Origin: Candidatus Methylarchaceae archaeon HK02M2
Lineage (GTDB): Archaea; Thermoproteota; Nitrososphaeria; Nitrososphaerales; JACAEJ01
Assembly: GCA_024256165.1 (NCBI GenBank)
Contig: JAKLZG010000025.1
Location: 1-51,774, forward strand
Length of the DNA stretch: 51,774 nt
Direction of reading: 5' to 3'
Positions 35,377-44,112 of this stretch are shown here, in pieces. The first letter of the stretch is position 1, and every line of letters begins with the position of its first letter. A model generated the notes under the pieces. That model was not told where the DNA came from. It searched no databases and saw nothing but the letters and a program-made list of their open reading frames with translations. The translations under genes and the position numbers were made by a program.

Positions 35377-37344
35377 TTACTCTGGGTAGATGAATTTTCC
35401 ATTTTCGTCTATACGGCCAAGTCTTAGTAGTAGGTCTTTTGTGAGAGGATACTTGTCAAGATTCTTGTATGGGAAATAGTTTGCCAATGCGTATTCACTT
35501 TGGAATTGTTCATCGGTAGCTAGCTCATAATACACAACTGTTTTGGATATCTTTTCAACATATTCCCTCTCTTCTTGTGATATTAATGACATTCTTGCAC
35601 CGGTTCCAGCAGCGTTTCCTACGAATACATATTTTTCAGTAGGTAGCTCTGGATACATTCCTATGGTCCTAGCGTTTTCAGGGTTGATATAGTTACCAAA
35701 TGCACCAGCTAGCCATAATTTTGTTATATCCTTCTCGGTCATGCCCATCCTTCTCAACATGAGTTCAGCTCCAGTATGCATAGCTGCCTTTGCCTTCTGT
35801 AATTCTCTTACATCCCCTTGTGTTATCACTATGTCATGCTCAGTAGCAGATTCTTCTTTCGAAGCTATCATATATTCCCACCCTTCTGGTCCTTTCCTTA
35901 ATCTTTCGGTCTGCTTAGCCATCTTAGAGACGAACTTACCTTTAAGATCTATTAACCCAGATTTTAATAGTTCTGCTGGAATATCGATAAGTGCAGATCC
36001 ACAGATCCCGACTGCAGGCTGATCTTCAATGGTCCTTATTATAAGCTCTAAGCCAGACGGGTTAATGGATACTGCCTCTATAGCACCAGTTGCAGCCCTC
36101 ATGCCGAACTTGATCTCCATCCCCTCAAAGGCTGGACCTGATGCACAAGAATCAGACATCACTAAGTCTTTGTTTCCAAGTGCGATTTCAGTATTGGTGC
36201 CTATATCTACATCCATAGTGATTTCGTCTCGCTCTAACATCCGAGTAGCTTGTATGACAGCTATTTGGTCTGCACCCACGAAGCCTCCTATAACTGGCAC
36301 AAAGTAACAGTTCCCATGTGGATTAGATTTCAGATCTATTTTAGGTGCAGGTACGTTGACCCCACGCCTTAGCACAGGCGGGTATGGAGAGAAAGCAGTG
36401 TATTGAGGCCATAGTCTAAGGAAGAGCATTTGCATAGCTGTATTACCGACGAAGCAAAGTTCGTAGATTTCATTGGTGCTTACCTTGGCCTTTTCGCAAC
36501 ACTCTTCAATAATCTCGTTGATTCCGCCTACAACAAGATTGTGGATTCTATCTTGAGCTTCCTTACCACCCATCATAACGGAGGTTATCCTTGAAAGTAC
36601 GTCTTCGCCCATAGGTGTCTGAGGGTTCATCCTTGAACCTACCGATTGAACTTTGCCTGTGTTCAAGTCAATTAGGAAGCCTGCAAGTTTTGTACTTCCT
36701 ATATCGCAGGCAAAACCGAAGCACCTGTTAGAAGTATCTCCGGGTTCGATTGCAATAATTTTGTAATTGGCATTATTTTCTTTCAATACTGTAGCTGTTA
36801 TCTGCCATTCTGCTTCTCTCGCAATGTTAGGGAAATCATTTGCTATATCGAATTCCATTACTAGAGTATTCGGATCAAGGTTATGTTGCTCCTTTAGTGT
36901 ATCTAAAAGTCGATCTTCGTCTGCCCTTATATCATGCAAGCTAGGTACTGGTATCTTTACGAAATATTTTCTAACGAAAGGATTAGCAGTTACAGGTACC
37001 TCAAGTCCCTCGGTCTGTAGCCTCTGCTTTCCTACTCTGCTTATTTCAGGGACATATACTTTCAAAGGTGCCCGTATCTTGGCCAAGCAAGCTAATCTGT
37101 AGCCTTTATCGATCATGTCTTTTGTCAAGTGTTTTTCCTCTGAAGGTTTGATCTTACCAAGCGAGTCATAACCTTCATCGATTCTGACTTTACATTTACC
37201 ACATGTACCCTTTCCTCCACAGTCTGAAGCAAGGTCAATCGCCAATGCTTGGGATGCGTCTAATAATCTGGTTCCGGATTTGAATGTATCACGTCTTCCA
37301 TGTGGAAGGAAAATTACTTCAAATTTTTCTGTATCTGAAGTCAA
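35377..37344 (-). CDS. Corrinoid protein reactivator (RamA/RACE type, DUF4445, 2Fe-2S)
   Basis: Such proteins use ATP and a low-potential cluster to reduce inactive Co(II) in corrinoid methyl carriers. The 655 residues have an N-terminal 2Fe-2S domain (LASDCGGKGTCGKCKVRIDEG and, near residue 85, ACLAK). A linker is followed by an ASKHA ATPase-like domain (FACDIGSTKLAGFLIDLNTG, NPQTPMGEDVLSRI, MDVDIGTNTEIALG, CASGPAFEGMEI, KLWLAGAFGNYINPENARTIG). It stands next to a corrinoid protein and UroD-type methyltransferases, as expected. Confidence 0.93.
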   Translation of the reverse strand: MTSDTEKFEVIFLPHGRRDTFKSGTRLLDASQALAIDLASDCGGKGTCGKCKVRIDEGYDSLGKIKPSEEKHLTKDMIDKGYRLACLAKIRAPLKVYVPEISRVGKQRLQTEGLEVPVTANPFVRKYFVKIPVPSLHDIRADEDRLLDTLKEQHNLDPNTLVMEFDIANDFPNIAREAEWQITATVLKENNANYKIIAIEPGDTSNRCFGFACDIGSTKLAGFLIDLNTGKVQSVGSRMNPQTPMGEDVLSRITSVMMGGKEAQDRIHNLVVGGINEIIEECCEKAKVSTNEIYELCFVGNTAMQMLFLRLWPQYTAFSPYPPVLRRGVNVPAPKIDLKSNPHGNCYFVPVIGGFVGADQIAVIQATRMLERDEITMDVDIGTNTEIALGNKDLVMSDSCASGPAFEGMEIKFGMRAATGAIEAVSINPSGLELIIRTIEDQPAVGICGSALIDIPAELLKSGLIDLKGKFVSKMAKQTERLRKGPEGWEYMIASKEESATEHDIVITQGDVRELQKAKAAMHTGAELMLRRMGMTEKDITKLWLAGAFGNYINPENARTIGMYPELPTEKYVFVGNAAGTGARMSLISQEEREYVEKISKTVVYYELATDEQFQSEYALANYFPYKNLDKYPLTKDLLLRLGRIDENGKFIYPE

Positions 37345-37545
37345 TTCGAATCAAAAAAGCTTCCAGTTGTACCTTAGATAAAGGTTTCGCTAAACTTTTT
37401 ATATAATTTGTAAAAGATGTTTAATAATTATAAATAAAATTTTCATTAATTATATAAAAACATGACCATATTAAAAGTAAGGATAAAAAAAAGAGTGCCT
37501 TAGTAGTACTAAGGTAATTATTACTTTTATTGCTTCTTATTGTTT

Positions 37546-38628
37546 TTACTTTTTCCAATAAGGTGGAGTCCCGAATTCTATGGTTGCATCTACGAACGCC
37601 TTTATATGCTCTGACGGAGTTTCTAGCCAATAGTCACATCCAGGCATCACCATATCTACATGCTTTTCAATAACTTGTTTTACAGAGTCTCTTATCTTCT
37701 CAATGGGCCCTTCAAATATAACTGTAAATGCGTTTATATTACCACCTATCGGAAGATCTGGCTTGATTTTATCTCTTATCTCTATAGCTATCTCTAATGG
37801 AGTTCTCTCCTCAATACTAAGAGCGTTGCCTCCACATTCTAACAATCCACTCATAGTTTCTATGTCAGGTTTTTCTCTACTGATTAGCTGTCCACAAGTA
37901 TGAAGGATTATAGGTGGCTCTATAAGCCCAATCAGTTTCGAAAGGTACGGCTTGATAATCCTGTCGAACGCTTTCGGGGAAATATTATCAAGAGAGACAC
38001 CCTCTTCAGTGATAACTATCACATCAGCACCCGCATCCTTAAAAGCATTTGCAAAACCAGCATAAGTATCTGTAGCAGCATCTACGAACTCTTTGACTTT
38101 CTCAGGTTTTGTTCGAATCCACTTTAAGAACTGGGTAGGTTCTACTATATAGCTACTTATACTTGTAAAAGGAGCATTTAGGATACCCATTACTGGAACT
38201 TTTCCTTCAAATTCTTTCTTTAATATTCTTATTGCCTCACATAAAACTGGGATTCTTCCGGCTTTTGAAGGATCTTCAGGCAATTTCATATCGGATACTT
38301 CTTCGGCAATGAAATCCTTGACATTAACCCACTTGACTTCTTTTCCTCTGCCTTCAAAGAAATCTATAGGAGCACCTATAGCTTCAGCTTCTAAGGTCAT
38401 CTCAAAAGGAACGGATATGTTCTCATTACCTGTAAGTCGATATACTCCTGCAGCCAATTTAGCCATTTTATCAGGATCTTTATGAGATTCTGGCCAATAT
38501 GCATCGTATTTCTCCATGGCATCCTTTATATATGTTCGAGCAGCGCATAAAGCAGGTATTCGGTCGACCTCTTGTCTCCTTCCCTCGAGGAGAGCCATTA
38601 TTCGCTCATATGAGTTCAATTCTATCAA
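37546..38628 (-). CDS. UroD/MtaA-family corrinoid methyltransferase, paralogue 1
   Basis: The 360-residue protein has the uroporphyrinogen decarboxylase fold used by MtaA, MtbA and CmuA to move methyl groups between a corrinoid protein and a thiol or other acceptor. The zinc ligands of the MtaA pattern are present: His243 and Cys245 in ILHTCGQ and Cys331 in MPGCDYWLETP. It starts with TTG (IELNSYERIMALLEG). Substrate unknown: methanol-, methylamine- and methoxy-arene-type systems all use relatives. It is one of two close paralogues flanking the corrinoid gene. Confidence 0.88.
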   Translation of the reverse strand: MIELNSYERIMALLEGRRQEVDRIPALCAARTYIKDAMEKYDAYWPESHKDPDKMAKLAAGVYRLTGNENISVPFEMTLEAEAIGAPIDFFEGRGKEVKWVNVKDFIAEEVSDMKLPEDPSKAGRIPVLCEAIRILKKEFEGKVPVMGILNAPFTSISSYIVEPTQFLKWIRTKPEKVKEFVDAATDTYAGFANAFKDAGADVIVITEEGVSLDNISPKAFDRIIKPYLSKLIGLIEPPIILHTCGQLISREKPDIETMSGLLECGGNALSIEERTPLEIAIEIRDKIKPDLPIGGNINAFTVIFEGPIEKIRDSVKQVIEKHVDMVMPGCDYWLETPSEHIKAFVDATIEFGTPPYWKK

Positions 38629-38865
38629 TGTGAGTTAAAATATATATCTTAAAAACCTTTTCGGATGAGTTACGAGCTTATAATGGCGGGCTTTTTCAAA
38701 TCCTAGAAGATAAGTACAAATGGTTTCATCCTTTTATTATTTGATTTATGGTCAATTTCTAATTAAAAATCATAATGTTAAATAGAGTAAAAAAAAATAA
38801 GTAGTCAATTCTCCATTAGAATTGGTATCTTTTCTAAACTTCTGGGTTCATTGCTTCCGAATTTA

Positions 38866-39663
38866 CTATTGTTCTTTTGTCTCTTTCATCTTTCTGACAG
38901 CGACCATGATCTGATCGATCAGCATCTTTACTTTGTCAACTGCTTCCATTGCATCTTTTCCGTAAGCATCTGATCCTATCTTTGCTCTCCACTCATCAGT
39001 AACTGAACCACCACCAATGATTGTCTTGACTTCATCCTTCATTCCCTCTTTGGTCAATTTATCTTCAACAGACTTCATAGACATTAATGTAGGTGTCATC
39101 AGAGTAGACATAGCGATCACCTGCGCGCCTTCTGCCTTAGCTTTGTCGATGAATTCATCTGTTGGAACATCTCTTCCCAAGTCTACAAGTTCATACCCTG
39201 TAGCTGTTAGCATCGCCTTGACTATATTCTTGCCTATATCATGGACATCTCCTTCGACTACGCCCATAATTATCTTTCCTTTAGATCCCTTTTCTTCCTT
39301 AGGAATAAGTGGAAGTAAATAATCCAGTCCTTTATACATTGCATCAGCCGACATAAGTACTTCAGGTAGGAAGTACTCCTTACATTCATATTTATCCCCG
39401 ACTATCTCCATCCCTTTAGCCAAACCATCTATTATAGCTAAGTAAGGTTCCATGCCTGCTTCTACTGCCTCTTTTGCTGCCTCTTCACACATCTCTTCGT
39501 CTCCAATATCAACGCCTCTAATGAGTTTTATATGGGCGATTAGTTGAGCATCTCCTAGTTCTTTTGCTTCATTCATTGCCTCTTCGATCTTATCTTCGTC
39601 GCTTTCAGTGGAAGCTTCAGTAAATTTATTCAGAATTTCCTCTTTTTTGCTCATTGCCATCAT
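38866..39663 (-). CDS. Corrinoid methyl-carrier protein (MtaC/MtbC-like)
   Basis: The 265-residue protein has an N-terminal helical cap domain (about 55-120: EPYLAIIDGLAKGMEIVGDKY, YFLPEVLMSADAM). A Rossmann-like B12 domain follows with the base-off motif GVVEGDVHDIGKNIVKAML (His141) and later GGGSVTDEW. It also has an unusually acidic extension of about 50 residues before the cap domain. It is the only methyl-carrier in the window and would serve both flanking methyltransferases. The start is one of the clustered ATGs; ATG 39654 is likely. Confidence 0.93.
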   Translation of the reverse strand: MMAMSKKEEILNKFTEASTESDEDKIEEAMNEAKELGDAQLIAHIKLIRGVDIGDEEMCEEAAKEAVEAGMEPYLAIIDGLAKGMEIVGDKYECKEYFLPEVLMSADAMYKGLDYLLPLIPKEEKGSKGKIIMGVVEGDVHDIGKNIVKAMLTATGYELVDLGRDVPTDEFIDKAKAEGAQVIAMSTLMTPTLMSMKSVEDKLTKEGMKDEVKTIIGGGSVTDEWRAKIGSDAYGKDAMEAVDKVKMLIDQIMVAVRKMKETKEQ

Positions 39664-39854
39664 CTTTGGGGGGATGTAAAGTTATATATTAGGTTTACTA
39701 TTTAAAATAGGATATAATTAGAAATATTATTTTAAATTTCTTCAAATATTTGAAGAGAAACATTAGTTAAAAACTCGTCAAACAATACTTTACAAAACAA
39801 TTTTTAACCGCTATAAAACCCTCCAATTCAAATATGTATATATATATCATCACC

Positions 39855-39874
39855 ATATTATATTAATATAATAT
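39855..39874. promoter_or_regulatory. 20-bp perfect palindrome in the corrinoid/UroD2 divergent gap
   Basis: The 20 bases at 39855-39874 are a perfect inverted repeat made only of A and T. They lie in the gap between the divergently transcribed corrinoid gene (start 39663) and the second methyltransferase gene (start 39957), about 80 nt before the latter. It may be a TATA region or a dimer-binding operator for substrate induction. With such low GC, chance symmetry is possible. Confidence 0.35.
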
Positions 39875-39956
39875 AAACTGAATCTTCAAATTATCAAACC
39901 TTCCGCTAATCACTATTTCTGGGATACCTTAAAATAGTACAGCTAAAAAACGTCCT

Positions 39957-40991
39957 ATGATGGAAATGAATTCATATGATAGATTTATAGAAGTACTAAA
40001 TGGAAACAAAGATGTTGATAGAATCCCTTGTGTAAACTCCGTAAGTGTAGCTACAATAGATTTCATGAAGTCATATGATGCAACCTGGCCTCAAGCTCAT
40101 AAAGATCCTGAAAAGATGGCCAAACTCGGCTCTGCAGCGCATAGACAATGTGGTCTTGATAATGTATCAGTGCCATTCGATATGACGGTTGAAGCGGAGC
40201 TGATGGGAGCTACTATAAATTACCATGAAGATACAATAAAGTGGCCATCTATAAGGGAGTTTCATGCTAAGGATGTTTCAGACATTAAAATACCTAAAGA
40301 TATCTCAGCGACAGGTAGAGTACCCGCAATTACTGGAGCCATCAAAATCTTAAAGGAAGAATTTGAGGGAAAAGTTCCAGTAAATGCCTACATAGTTCCT
40401 CCATTTACAAGTATAAGTAGTTACGTAGTAGATAGCATCGTTTTCTTAAAGTCAATTAGAAAAGCGCCAGATAAAGTTCATGAATTTTTAAAAGTGTCGA
40501 TGGGATTTTATAAAGAGCTTGTTGGACTTTATGCAGATGCTGGTGCCGATGTTATAACATTTCATGAGATGGGCGGTTCGACAGATAATTTATCACCAAA
40601 ACAATTTGATGTGTTTATCAAGCCTTACCTAAAGGAGATAATCAAATCTGTAAAAATACCTATTATACTCAATATATGCGGATCTGCTGAAATGATTGCC
40701 GATAAAATGGTTGAAAGTGGAGCCAAAGCGATTGCTGTAGACGAAAGAACGCCTATCAAAGAAGCAAAGGAGAAAGTGGGGGAGGTAAACCCTAAAGCAG
40801 CATTATTAGGTAACATTCCAGCTCATGGAGTGGTACACTTTGGACCTGTGGAAAGGATTAAGGAATTCGTGAAGAAGGCAATTGACGATGGTGTTGACAT
40901 GGTTGCCCCAGGATGTGACTTTTGGCTAGAAACACCTACAGATCATATAAAGGCGTTCGTAGATGCAACAATAGAATTTGGTAGTCTATAA
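39957..40991 (+). CDS. UroD/MtaA-family corrinoid methyltransferase, paralogue 2, altered metal site
   Basis: The 344-residue protein matches paralogue 1 along its length (MEMNSYDRFIEVLNG, SVPFDMTVEAELMGA, PGCDFWLETP-DHIKAFVDATIEFG). The zinc-binding pair HxC is changed: residue 239 is Asn (LNICGS, with Cys241) where paralogue 1 has His243; Cys320 is kept. So the metal may be bound differently, or this protein may act on the substrate side while paralogue 1 acts on the acceptor side. It is divergent from the corrinoid gene. Confidence 0.87.
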   Translation: MMEMNSYDRFIEVLNGNKDVDRIPCVNSVSVATIDFMKSYDATWPQAHKDPEKMAKLGSAAHRQCGLDNVSVPFDMTVEAELMGATINYHEDTIKWPSIREFHAKDVSDIKIPKDISATGRVPAITGAIKILKEEFEGKVPVNAYIVPPFTSISSYVVDSIVFLKSIRKAPDKVHEFLKVSMGFYKELVGLYADAGADVITFHEMGGSTDNLSPKQFDVFIKPYLKEIIKSVKIPIILNICGSAEMIADKMVESGAKAIAVDERTPIKEAKEKVGEVNPKAALLGNIPAHGVVHFGPVERIKEFVKKAIDDGVDMVAPGCDFWLETPTDHIKAFVDATIEFGSL

Positions 40992-41164
40992 AAGAAGGAC
41001 TGTTCATCATTCATAAGTCAATACTAAGAGAGTAGATAAGCAGTATCTTCCTCTCAATCACTATTTATTTAATATTATACTCATTTAGAAATATTGATAA
41101 GATATTTACTTACACAAATAATCCCTATGAGTTATATATGTGGTAATCTCGTCTTAGTATTGGT

Positions 41165-41731
41165 GTGATGGTTATGCCTATCTTTGAAGATGCTGAAGGT
41201 GAAACAGAAGGCATACTAATCGCTTCGAAGCTCATGGCTATCGCAGCGAGAACAGCTCCTAAAACCAAAGGAGCAGATGATATCATTACTGCGATAGTCT
41301 TAGAAGGTGAAAAAAATGCTTTGGCAGATGATATGAATAAGATAGCCGATGAGAGAAATATATCTGGCTTTAAACGTGATGCGCAAAATGTTAGGGATTC
41401 GGTTGCTGTATTTCTTATAGGAGTTTGGTCAAACAAGACTTCTGGGTTTGATTGTGGTGCATGTGGCTACAACAACTGTGAAGAGTTTAAGAGTGCTCGG
41501 AGGAGATTTGGACAAGACTTCGATGGGCCATCATGTATATTTAAAATCCTCGATCTAGGAATAGCATTAGGATCTGCAGCTAAAACTGCAAGCATTCTAA
41601 ATATAGATAACAGGATTATGTATCGTGTCGGTGTAGCAGCTAGAAGGCTAAAGATGCTGAAAGGAGCTAACGTAATCATTGGTATTCCGATATCAGCTAG
41701 AGGAAAAAATATATATTTTGATAGAAAATAG
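41165..41731 (+). CDS. DUF2148 ferredoxin-like protein
   Basis: The 188-residue protein has the DUF2148 pattern: ARTAPKTKGADDI near the N-terminus, then FDCGACGYNNCEEF with a CxxCxxxxC cluster near residues 97-105 and a further Cys in SCIFKILDLG, suggesting an Fe-S site. The C-terminus ends ANVIIGIPISARGKNIYFDRK. Such proteins often occur near corrinoid or CO-metabolism genes. It may supply electrons to the reactivator, which is inference from position. Confidence 0.85.
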   Translation: MMVMPIFEDAEGETEGILIASKLMAIAARTAPKTKGADDIITAIVLEGEKNALADDMNKIADERNISGFKRDAQNVRDSVAVFLIGVWSNKTSGFDCGACGYNNCEEFKSARRRFGQDFDGPSCIFKILDLGIALGSAAKTASILNIDNRIMYRVGVAARRLKMLKGANVIIGIPISARGKNIYFDRK

Positions 41732-41848
41732 ATCTTGTTCCCCTAATCAACAACATGTAGACTAAAAAATATTTCTTGATCTTAACCAAATTGTTGAAAT
41801 TTATTGAGCTTTATAGATTAGAAGTAACCCAGAGATATCATCTTCAAG

Positions 41849-43519
41849 TTGCTTCAACTTGAGCATATGATCATTGAATATCCATACGGACTTAATATTA
41901 ATCCATTTTCTCATGTACCGACTCCAAGCCTAAAGGCTGCCAAAGTTCTAGGTGGTAGAAGGTGGAAGGAAGTAAAGAAAGGAATTATTACTTGTATTGA
42001 TGAATTAAAAGAAACATTGATTAGGGAGGGGCAAGGTTTTAGTATCGTAAACGTCGTTGGGCCTCTAGGAACAGGAAAGACACATATAGCTCTACACATG
42101 GAAACATTGAAAGATGAGTACAAATGCATCTATTTGGATCTTACGAGAATCGAACCAAAAGATCTTCAGCATGTTTATTTAGCTATTGTGAAAAGTTTGG
42201 ACATTACTTTCTTTGAAAAGTTACGAAGCACTCTAATTTTAAAACTAGCTGATAGGGCTGAAGAAGGTAACAAAGATGCCATAAAAACATTAAAAATTGG
42301 CATACTTGATAAGATATTCAGAAGAAAACCAAAAGGAATAGCAATAGATATCATTGACAAAAGACGGGGCGCCAACTTTTCTTTTCTAAAAAAAGCCTTG
42401 CCTGAACTCGTGAATAATGTAGTCTATAACTCAGCTTATAACATATTAACTGAAAGAATGGATTGGTTTTTAGAAGTAAATGATTTTAATGAAGCCTTAA
42501 ATAAATTAAAAGGGCTTACAAACATATCTTGTATTGCTAGAAGAGTTTTGTTGATTGAGATAGATGAAATCTCAGCTTCCAAACCTTTATTGGATGGATT
42601 AAAAGCCATCATAAACGAGAAGCTTCCAGGGGTGATCTTAATGACTATATTAAGGTCAGAAGCAGATATAGAGATAGGAGAAATTGACCCCTCACTTGCC
42701 GATCGTCTTCGAAAAGCAACATTTACGTACTCTTTATCACAACCAAACGATCCAGAAGAAATTTGGGACATAATCAAAGCATATCTGAAGTACTATAACG
42801 CTGCCATTACAGAAGAAGATGATAAATCACTCAAGTACTTAATAAAGTACGTTTACAGGGAGTTAGGCATAAATGAAATTCGAGACATTCTAGCTTTGAT
42901 GAGAGAAGCTCTAGAGCTTGCTAAGGGGAGTGGAAAACTGAGCGAAGAGCATTTTGTTGAAGCGATAAGTAGAATTCGGCCTGCGACAGTACTAAGAGAC
43001 AGTATAATGCACATTCCTATCCCTGATTATCTAAGAATTCTAAGGACAAAAATGAAAAATAATGAGGATATATCGGAGTATCTAACTAGAGCAATTCGAG
43101 ACTTAGGGCATTACTTATTCATGGAAGATATCATATTCTATGCTCATAGAGCTTCGAAAAGGATTGATACTCCGGATGGATCGAAGAGCTACCGCTTAGC
43201 AGATATTTATCTGGAGGAAAACAATGGCAAGAGGATTATAGTAAGTGTGAAGTTAACTAAAAAAGACCACCTTACGAAGCAAGATATTGAAGATACTATA
43301 GAAGTTATAGAATATGGTAAAATTGATCGGGCAATTATTTTGACGAATGTAGCTCATAGCAAGGATCTTGAACATTCAAAGTTGATATTTTCAACGGTAG
43401 GAGATAGACGCTATATAGCAGATTATCTGTACTTTGGAGAGAAATTTCAGGATGGGAAATTGACAGAAAATGATAATGAGAATGCAATAAGACTTGCAAA
43501 ATATTTAGGAATTGGATAA
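41849..43519 (+). CDS. AAA+ ATPase with a possible PD-(D/E)xK-like C-terminal domain
   Basis: The 556-residue protein has Walker A GPLGTGKT at 71-78 and Walker B VLLIEIDE at 233-240. A sensor-like TILRSEAD follows near 267, with a helical lid and winged-helix-like region to about 385. From about 420 the tail has FMEDIIFYAHRASKRID, ADIYLEENNGKRIIVSVKLTKK and AIILTNVAH. Asp452 and Lys468 lie where a nuclease fold has its Asp and Lys, with Ser in the usual Glu position. The start is TTG 41849 or ATG 41867. It is not a known Orc1/Cdc6 as far as I can see. Function unknown. Confidence 0.7.
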   Translation: MLQLEHMIIEYPYGLNINPFSHVPTPSLKAAKVLGGRRWKEVKKGIITCIDELKETLIREGQGFSIVNVVGPLGTGKTHIALHMETLKDEYKCIYLDLTRIEPKDLQHVYLAIVKSLDITFFEKLRSTLILKLADRAEEGNKDAIKTLKIGILDKIFRRKPKGIAIDIIDKRRGANFSFLKKALPELVNNVVYNSAYNILTERMDWFLEVNDFNEALNKLKGLTNISCIARRVLLIEIDEISASKPLLDGLKAIINEKLPGVILMTILRSEADIEIGEIDPSLADRLRKATFTYSLSQPNDPEEIWDIIKAYLKYYNAAITEEDDKSLKYLIKYVYRELGINEIRDILALMREALELAKGSGKLSEEHFVEAISRIRPATVLRDSIMHIPIPDYLRILRTKMKNNEDISEYLTRAIRDLGHYLFMEDIIFYAHRASKRIDTPDGSKSYRLADIYLEENNGKRIIVSVKLTKKDHLTKQDIEDTIEVIEYGKIDRAIILTNVAHSKDLEHSKLIFSTVGDRRYIADYLYFGEKFQDGKLTENDNENAIRLAKYLGIG

Positions 43520-43616
43520 TTATTATAATACTTAATCATAAAAATTATTTACATAAATCTTTTCTAAAGAAAAAAATTAATAGTTATTTAATTTATATTA
43601 TTATTAGGTTGATTAG

Positions 43617-43862
43617 ATGGAGGAAGTAGGTAAGGTTATTCATTATTACCCTAAGATAGGAGTCACTGTTATTGAATTAAAAGCACCCATAAAAATTGGG
43701 GATAAAATTTTGATAACAGGGAGTACAACAAATATTGAACAAATCGTGGAATCTATGCAGATAGAACATGAAAATATTTCTTTTGCAGAGGCTGGAAAGC
43801 TTATCGGTCTAAAAGTTGAGGATAGAGTTCGGCCTAATGATGTCGTTTATAAAGTAGATTAA
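43617..43862 (+). CDS. Translation elongation factor-like small protein (EF-Tu domain II fold)
   Basis: The 81-residue protein MEEVGKVIHYYPKIGVTVIE... fits a beta-barrel like EF-Tu domain II, with APIKIGDKILITGSTTNIEQIVESMQIEH and GLKVEDRVRPNDVVYKV. In archaea and bacteria such small proteins are annotated as elongation factor-like and often occur near U32 peptidases; none is in this window. It resembles Gar1 in its first residues only. It lies upstream of the oppositely oriented tRNA-Ser. Confidence 0.8.
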   Translation: MEEVGKVIHYYPKIGVTVIELKAPIKIGDKILITGSTTNIEQIVESMQIEHENISFAEAGKLIGLKVEDRVRPNDVVYKVD

Positions 43863-44034
43863 ATACATTATTTTTGGCTTGAAGGGTAAAAACGTCTTTA
43901 GATAGTTGACCACTCATCTCGGCACTATCATAGCTAATTTCCTGTTTTTTTATATATCTTTCCTATTATAACAAATAGAGTTCAAGCGCCGGGAGTGGGA
44001 TTCGAACCCACGAGACCCCGAAGGGTCACAGACT

Positions 44035-44047
44035 TTCGTTCGATAGT
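44035..44047 (-). other. tRNA-Ser intron 2, 13-nt insertion in the anticodon loop
   Basis: The anticodon stem CAGGC/GTCTG encloses 20 nt instead of 7, so 13 nt must leave. Placing the cuts at the usual 37/38 site gives loop CTTGAGA and anticodon TGA. Because of repeated A bases the exact cut could shift by one without changing the product. A cut two bases after the stem would give anticodon CGA, also serine. I could not build a strict 3-4-3 motif here, so the boundaries are less certain than for intron 1. Confidence 0.7.
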
Positions 44048-44077
44048 CTCAAGGCCTGCGCATTCGTCCACTCTGCC

Positions 44078-44112
44078 TGCGAGGTGTGAGAATTATGATT
44101 TTCTCAATCACG
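44078..44112 (-). other. tRNA-Ser intron 1, BHB type, between positions 8 and 9
   Basis: The pre-tRNA has the canonical 3-4-3 motif: central helix CGGG/CTCG (one G-U), bulges ATC and CAG, and an inner helix GTG/CAC plus TGAGAA/TTCTCA with loop AATCATAA. The outer pairs are GC/GC. Cutting both bulges after the second nucleotide leaves GCCGGGAT joined to GGCAGAG, giving the conserved U8 and a normal G9 before the D arm. The removed piece is 35 nt. Noncanonical tRNA intron positions are known in crenarchaea and other TACK lineages. Confidence 0.87.
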
